Source: Clostridia bacterium
GTDB taxonomy: Bacteria; Bacillota; Clostridia; UMGS1883
NCBI GenBank assembly: GCA_021202495.1
Contig: JAJQCX010000215.1
Coordinates: 1-9,683 of the forward strand
DNA: 9,683 bases
Reading direction: 5' to 3'
Of this stretch, positions 7,452-9,683 are shown piece by piece (positions within the stretch are counted from its first letter, which is position 1; every line of letters begins with the position of its first letter). Below the pieces are notes generated by a model. The model ran no database searches and was not told the origin of the DNA. It saw only the letters and a list, made by a program, of their open reading frames with translations. The translations under genes and the position numbers were made by a program.

Positions 7452-7738
7452 AACAATTCTCCCGCCCATTCCCGCGCCGCGTTCTTTTCGTCAATCCATT
7501 TTTGCAATTTTTCAAAATATTGCCCCGCCTTCATGTTTTCCTCGGTCGATACCCCGTAATCCTCGCGAAATGCCACCACAAATATAAACTGCCGCAGCTC
7601 GCCGCCATCGACGTATCTCTTCACCGTCACATTCCCCGGCTCCGCCTCGACCGATACCGCTCCGTCCTCGTCCGCCAAAAACTCCGCGTCCAGCCCCGCC
7701 TCAAATTCCAAAAGCCAATTATAAATCGCCTCTAACAT
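7448..7738 (-). CDS. Small protein resembling phage minor-capsid/tail-terminator proteins
   Basis: This acidic 96-residue protein is read from an ATG with GGAGG (7750-7746) 7 bases upstream, so it is very likely translated. The central run VKRYVDGGELRQFIFVVAFREDYG (from residue 39), followed by N68, YFEKLQKWIDEKN (74-86), matches my memory of a family in Clostridium-type phages. Those proteins are often called minor capsid or tail-terminator, sometimes misnamed chloramphenicol resistance protein, and typically have KKYVDG...RQ..F.F.SRE.YG followed by an acidic helix. They are usually longer, near 120-130 residues, so this copy may have lost its C-terminal beta region. No other phage morphogenesis gene adjoins it. 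It may be a remnant or a domesticated protein. The family call is from motif memory only. Confidence 0.6.
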   Translation of the reverse strand: MLEAIYNWLLEFEAGLDAEFLADEDGAVSVEAEPGNVTVKRYVDGGELRQFIFVVAFREDYGVSTEENMKAGQYFEKLQKWIDEKNAAREWAGELF

Positions 7739-7817
7739 TTCTTAACCTCCCCTTCATTTTCTCCCAATCAAAAAAACGACGCATCCGCACCTTTGCCGCA
7801 CCCCGGCACAAATGTAC
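7739..7817. other. Intergenic stretch before the 96-residue gene
   Basis: Apart from the GGAGG ribosome binding site, the only pattern seen is GGTGCGG, present twice about 11 bases apart on the minus strand (near 7777-7794). No convincing promoter for the 96-residue gene was found here. Confidence 0.4.
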
Positions 7818-7931
7818 AATTGATAATTGATAATTGATAATTGATAATTTTTGAAGAAATTTCGCCGAGGCGAAATTTCAACCTTCATTGTCAATTGTTC
7901 ATTGTCAATTGTTCATTGTCAATTCTCAATT
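7818..7931. repeat. 114-bp compound repeat: imperfect terminal inverted repeats, heptamer arrays and central palindrome
   Basis: Left part: AATTGAT four times in tandem (7818-7845) plus AATT. Centre: a perfect 11-bp inverted repeat GAAATTTCGCC (7856-7866) / GGCGAAATTTC (7869-7879) around two bases. Right part: the 14-mer CATTGTCAATTGTT twice (7886-7913) and a third partial copy, which is two alternating heptamers. The ends are inverted copies: AATTGATAATTGATAAT (7818-7834) matches the reverse complement of 7915-7931 at 15 of 17 positions. No coding potential and no obvious target duplication. This fits a MITE-like or dispersed compound repeat. Confidence 0.8.
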
Positions 7932-7967
7932 AAAAAAGCGCCCGCATCTCCTGCAAGCGCCTTTTTA
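7932..7967 (-). terminator. Intrinsic terminator after the two-transmembrane gene
   Basis: On the minus strand GCGCTTGCA (7960-7952) pairs with TGCGGGCGC (7946-7938) over 9 bp, including two G-U pairs, around a GGAGA loop, followed by six T residues (7937-7932). A-runs on the other side suggest it might also work weakly in the plus direction. Its right half, CTGCAAGCGCCTTTTTA (7951-7967), recurs exactly at 9185-9201. Confidence 0.88.
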
Positions 7968-7981
7968 TATTCAATTCTCTC

Positions 7982-8701
7982 TCAAACGTTGTTTTTCACA
8001 AACCCGATAATATCCGCGTTCTTTGCCATTGCCTCATCGTCTTCTTCAAGCTCAACGATGCTTTTCCAATGATAAACGCGCCCATCTGCTTCAAATGTAT
8101 CTTTTCGCATATTCTCCGGCATATCCTCTATTTCCGCCAAAAACAGCTTGTGACAATACACCTTTTTCACATTGTCGCTCCCCGAGATTTTTTCGCTGAT
8201 ATTTTGCGCTATGTATGTCAGCTTAATTTTCGACTCATCTATCTTTAACTCTCTCGACAAATGGTCTTTTATAAAGCTTTCATTGTTCGTGTTGTCCTTG
8301 TAATTGACGAACAACTTACACTTCCACCGCACATCATCATATACCAAAAACCTGTTCGGGTATTGTTCAAATGTATCCCTTATTGCCACAATGGAATGAT
8401 TGTGCGTAATTTCATTGAGCTTGTTTATATCCTGCAATAAATCCTCGTAATTATAAGAATTTTTCACGCTTTTAAGCACATCATACAAAGCCTTGAAAGT
8501 GAAAAACAATCCCAACATCACAAAAAATATTTTAAAGGCTTCTCCCGATATTCCCCACAAATCTTTGTAGGTCGCAAACAAAACGCTTATTAAAAATGAA
8601 CACGCGGATAAAATGCTGTCCCATGCAACCTTTTTTCCGATGTAACTCTTTTTCTGCTCCATAAGAAGATTGAGCTTCACATCGTCAATTAAAAGTTTCA
8701 T
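7982..8701 (-). CDS. Two-transmembrane protein with soluble C-terminal domain (function unknown)
   Basis: This 239-residue protein has two hydrophobic helices at about 27-44 and 55-73, a short helical linker (about 75-105) and a soluble C-terminal domain (about 105-239) rich in beta strands, ending HWKSIVELEEDDEAMAKNADIIGFVKNN. The order of strands and helix (RWKCKLFVNY, then FIKDHLSRELKI, then KVYCHKLFLAEI, then GRVYHWKSI) recalls Nudix-like domains. However, no catalytic Nudix box GX5EX7REXXEEXG is present, so if related it would bind a ligand rather than cleave it. Similar two-helix plus sensor layouts are known among nucleotide-signal immune effectors, but no cyclase is visible here. That comparison is inference. 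The start is the ATG at 8701, with AAGG about 11 bases upstream and in-frame stops just before it. It has its own promoter and terminator. Confidence 0.85.
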   Translation of the reverse strand: MKLLIDDVKLNLLMEQKKSYIGKKVAWDSILSACSFLISVLFATYKDLWGISGEAFKIFFVMLGLFFTFKALYDVLKSVKNSYNYEDLLQDINKLNEITHNHSIVAIRDTFEQYPNRFLVYDDVRWKCKLFVNYKDNTNNESFIKDHLSRELKIDESKIKLTYIAQNISEKISGSDNVKKVYCHKLFLAEIEDMPENMRKDTFEADGRVYHWKSIVELEEDDEAMAKNADIIGFVKNNV

Positions 8702-8725
8702 ACATCATCACACCTTCCCGCCTAT

Positions 8726-8754
8726 ATTATCGCACAATTTTCTATCCCTGTCAA
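8726..8754 (-). promoter_or_regulatory. Consensus promoter of the two-transmembrane gene
   Basis: On the minus strand a perfect TTGACA (8754-8749) is followed after 17 bases by GATAAT (8731-8726). The TGA in the -35 box (8753-8751) is the stop codon of the 55-residue gene. The spacer starts GGGATAGA, giving the 12-mer GACAGGGATAGA shared with the ABC transporter promoter. Confidence 0.8.
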
Positions 8755-8918
8755 TCGCTTTTTTCGCCGCCACCCCTATCCTTCAAATCCGCACTAAGCC
8801 TTGCAAGCACAACCGCCGCAATTTCATCGTTCCACAGCACGTATTCGTACTCCTCATCACACTCAAGCGTCGCAAATGCTCCGTTTTCATCAATCCCCAT
8901 TCGAACCTTTATCTGCAT
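8751..8918 (-). CDS. Small acidic hypothetical protein, 55 residues
   Basis: I do not recognise this protein. It opens MQIKVRMGIDENGAFATLEC, continues through an acidic, tyrosine-bearing stretch (DEEYEYVLWNDEIAAVVLAR) and ends GGGEKSD. Two short strands and a helix would fit. The evidence that it is a gene is mainly the ribosome binding site: AAGGAGG lies 7 bases before the ATG, and the gene begins 15 bases after the stop of the 67-residue gene, as in an operon. No membrane segment or known motif. Its stop codon doubles as part of the next promoter's -35 box. Confidence 0.75.
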   Translation of the reverse strand: MQIKVRMGIDENGAFATLECDEEYEYVLWNDEIAAVVLARLSADLKDRGGGEKSD

Positions 8919-8933
8919 AATTCTTCCTCCTTA

Positions 8934-9137
8934 TCAAAAATCAATTTCATCTTCCCTGCAATCCACAATCATCGTTATGGTTATCTTCTCGTATCCTTCA
9001 GGCGTATTTCTTTTCCTAACCGAAAACACATTTTCAAACGGAGGCTCGCCCTGCACGATAAGCGCCCCGTCAACCGAAAAATTTGCTCTCAATTCATGCT
9101 CCTCGTCTATATTATATACAAGTCCCATTTTAGCCAC
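8934..9137 (-). CDS. Small hypothetical protein, 67 residues, GTG start
   Basis: The open frame extends to a GTG at 9176, but the start chosen is the GTG at 9137. AAAGGAGGTGA, an almost complete match to the ribosome anti-SD, lies 8 bases upstream of it, and the longer version would begin inside a hairpin. The product, opening MAKMGLVYNIDEEHELRANF and ending in an acidic tail (VDCREDEIDF), is soluble and probably beta-rich, with no motif that I recognise. It is closely followed by the 55-residue gene, so the two are probably expressed together. Confidence 0.78.
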   Translation of the reverse strand: MAKMGLVYNIDEEHELRANFSVDGALIVQGEPPFENVFSVRKRNTPEGYEKITITMIVDCREDEIDF

Positions 9138-9165
9138 ATTCTTCACCTCCTTTGTTTTTTCGCAT

Positions 9166-9200
9166 AAAAATAGCACTCACAAATCTGCAAGCGCCTTTTT
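9166..9200 (-). terminator. Possible terminator or attenuator hairpin between the 47- and 67-residue genes
   Basis: On the minus strand AAAAAGGCGCT and AGTGCTATTTTT form a 5 + 5 bp stem with a small internal loop and a 12-base apical loop; the second arm ends in five T residues. Half of it, 9185-9201, is identical over 17 bases to the terminator at 7951-7967. Pairing is weaker than in that copy, so partial read-through into the next gene is plausible. Confidence 0.45.
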
Positions 9201-9214
9201 AAGCAAATTTTATT

Positions 9215-9358
9215 TTATTCTCCTGCATTGTCTGCATCTTCATACGGTTCAACGTCCAAATCTTGAAAAGATTGGTCGGGGCTCAATCCGAAAAACTCCT
9301 TTAAATCAGCTAATTGATCTTCTAATTTCCCGTCAAGTCTATTTATTGTTTTTCCCAT
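9215..9358 (-). CDS. Small acidic hypothetical protein, 47 residues
   Basis: I do not recognise this short protein. It opens MGKTINRLDGKLEDQLADLK, a likely amphipathic helix, and ends in a strongly acidic tail (DLDVEPYEDADNAGE). The start is supported by GGAGGG 7 bases upstream of the ATG at 9358. It overlaps the end of the HNHP-motif gene by 16 bases in another frame, and its ribosome binding site lies within that gene, so translation is probably coupled. Tight overlap of this kind is typical of phage or operon gene pairs. Confidence 0.72.
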   Translation of the reverse strand: MGKTINRLDGKLEDQLADLKEFFGLSPDQSFQDLDVEPYEDADNAGE

Positions 9359-9683
9359 GATAAACCCTCCTTGTATTGCTCTATGAATTTAGAAATCGCT
9401 TTTGATATTTCTGTATCATTCTGTGTCTTAACAAAAGACTTGTATGCCCTTTTTAATTCTGTAATTGCCTTTTGTTCGTCGAAGTTTTCTGTTTTTGTCA
9501 AAGTTTCAACAGCGCCATTGTTTTTTACTATAGTTATTGTTTTTACACTTCTATTTGATAAAACAAATTGCATATCAGTAGTCGAATAGCTGCTGTTTCG
9601 CGGGTGGTTATGCAAAACAATCAAATCACTGCCGTACAAAGCATTTCCAAATTCAATTTCATCATCGCTGCCTTTATATGTAC
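9343..9683 (-). CDS. C-terminal part of an HNHP (JAB-like) domain protein, possibly phage head-associated (start beyond the window)
   Basis: The frame is open to the right edge; 112 codons are visible, so any start inside the window (such as the TTG at 9639) is probably not the real one. The visible part has DLIVLHNHPRNSSYSTTD followed by a strand pair (VKTITIVKNNGAVETLTKT) and a helical tail. The H-x-H-P...S..D arrangement resembles the metal-binding signature of JAB/MPN (RadC-like) domains, one residue shorter between HxH and S than in RadC. Comparable HNHP domains occur at the C-termini of phage minor head proteins and of secreted toxins; the phage reading is favoured by the short overlapping gene after it and by the 96-residue gene nearby. 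The glutamate of a full JAB site would lie outside the window. AT-rich compared with the oxidoreductase gene, which fits acquisition from outside. Confidence 0.72.
   Translation of the reverse strand, partial: TYKGSDDEIEFGNALYGSDLIVLHNHPRNSSYSTTDMQFVLSNRSVKTITIVKNNGAVETLTKTENFDEQKAITELKRAYKSFVKTQNDTEISKAISKFIEQYKEGLSWEKQ

Noticed and set aside
7818..7924. CRISPR-like array
   Set aside because: The units are 7 or 14 bases long and contiguous, with no unique spacers and no cas genes.
9138..9176. Longer GTG-initiated version of the 67-residue gene
   Set aside because: Its start is inside a hairpin and has no ribosome binding site, while the GTG at 9137 has a near-perfect one.

Overview
All recognisable genes in this window lie on the minus strand. 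The window suggests an anaerobic Clostridia-type bacterium (Bacillota). The reasons are a single-chain pyruvate:ferredoxin oxidoreductase, strong GGAGG ribosome binding sites, consensus sigma-A promoters, GU-rich intrinsic terminators and moderate GC. The genus cannot be fixed by eye.

Right to left, which is the direction of transcription, the layout is as follows. (1) 8751-9683: an AT-rich run of small genes. It starts with the C-terminal part of a gene carrying an HNHP (JAB-like) motif, cut by the right edge, followed by unrecognised proteins of 47, 67 and 55 residues. The 47- and 55-residue genes are shorter than usual ORF-finding cut-offs but have very good ribosome binding sites. (2) 7982-8701: a two-transmembrane protein with a soluble C-terminal domain, with its own promoter and terminator. 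(3) 7448-7738: a 96-residue protein resembling phage minor-capsid/tail-terminator proteins. With the HNHP gene it suggests that the right third is a phage- or island-derived accessory region. (4) 6355-7377: a family 2 glycosyltransferase with its own promoter. (5) 5972-6354: a repeat-packed intergenic region ending in the promoter of (6) 2453-5971, a complete 1172-residue pyruvate:ferredoxin oxidoreductase with its own promoter and terminator. (7) 1655-2325: an AbrB-type antitoxin and PIN-domain toxin pair with overlapping ends. (8) 1-1490: an ABC exporter whose end is cut by the left edge.

The core metabolic gene makes acetyl-CoA and reduced ferredoxin from pyruvate. The other genes are accessory: surface or polysaccharide glycosylation, export, a toxin-antitoxin pair and mobile-element remnants. 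Nothing links them as one pathway. Most units have their own promoter.

The least ordinary material is between genes. An 87-base sequence upstream of the oxidoreductase pairs with itself over nearly its whole length and supplies part of the -35 box. Next to it are six consecutive small hairpins and a heptamer array. A second compound element near 7.9 kb has imperfect terminal inverted repeats, a perfect central palindrome and heptamer arrays. At two junctions the stop codon of the upstream gene lies inside the TTGACA of the next promoter.
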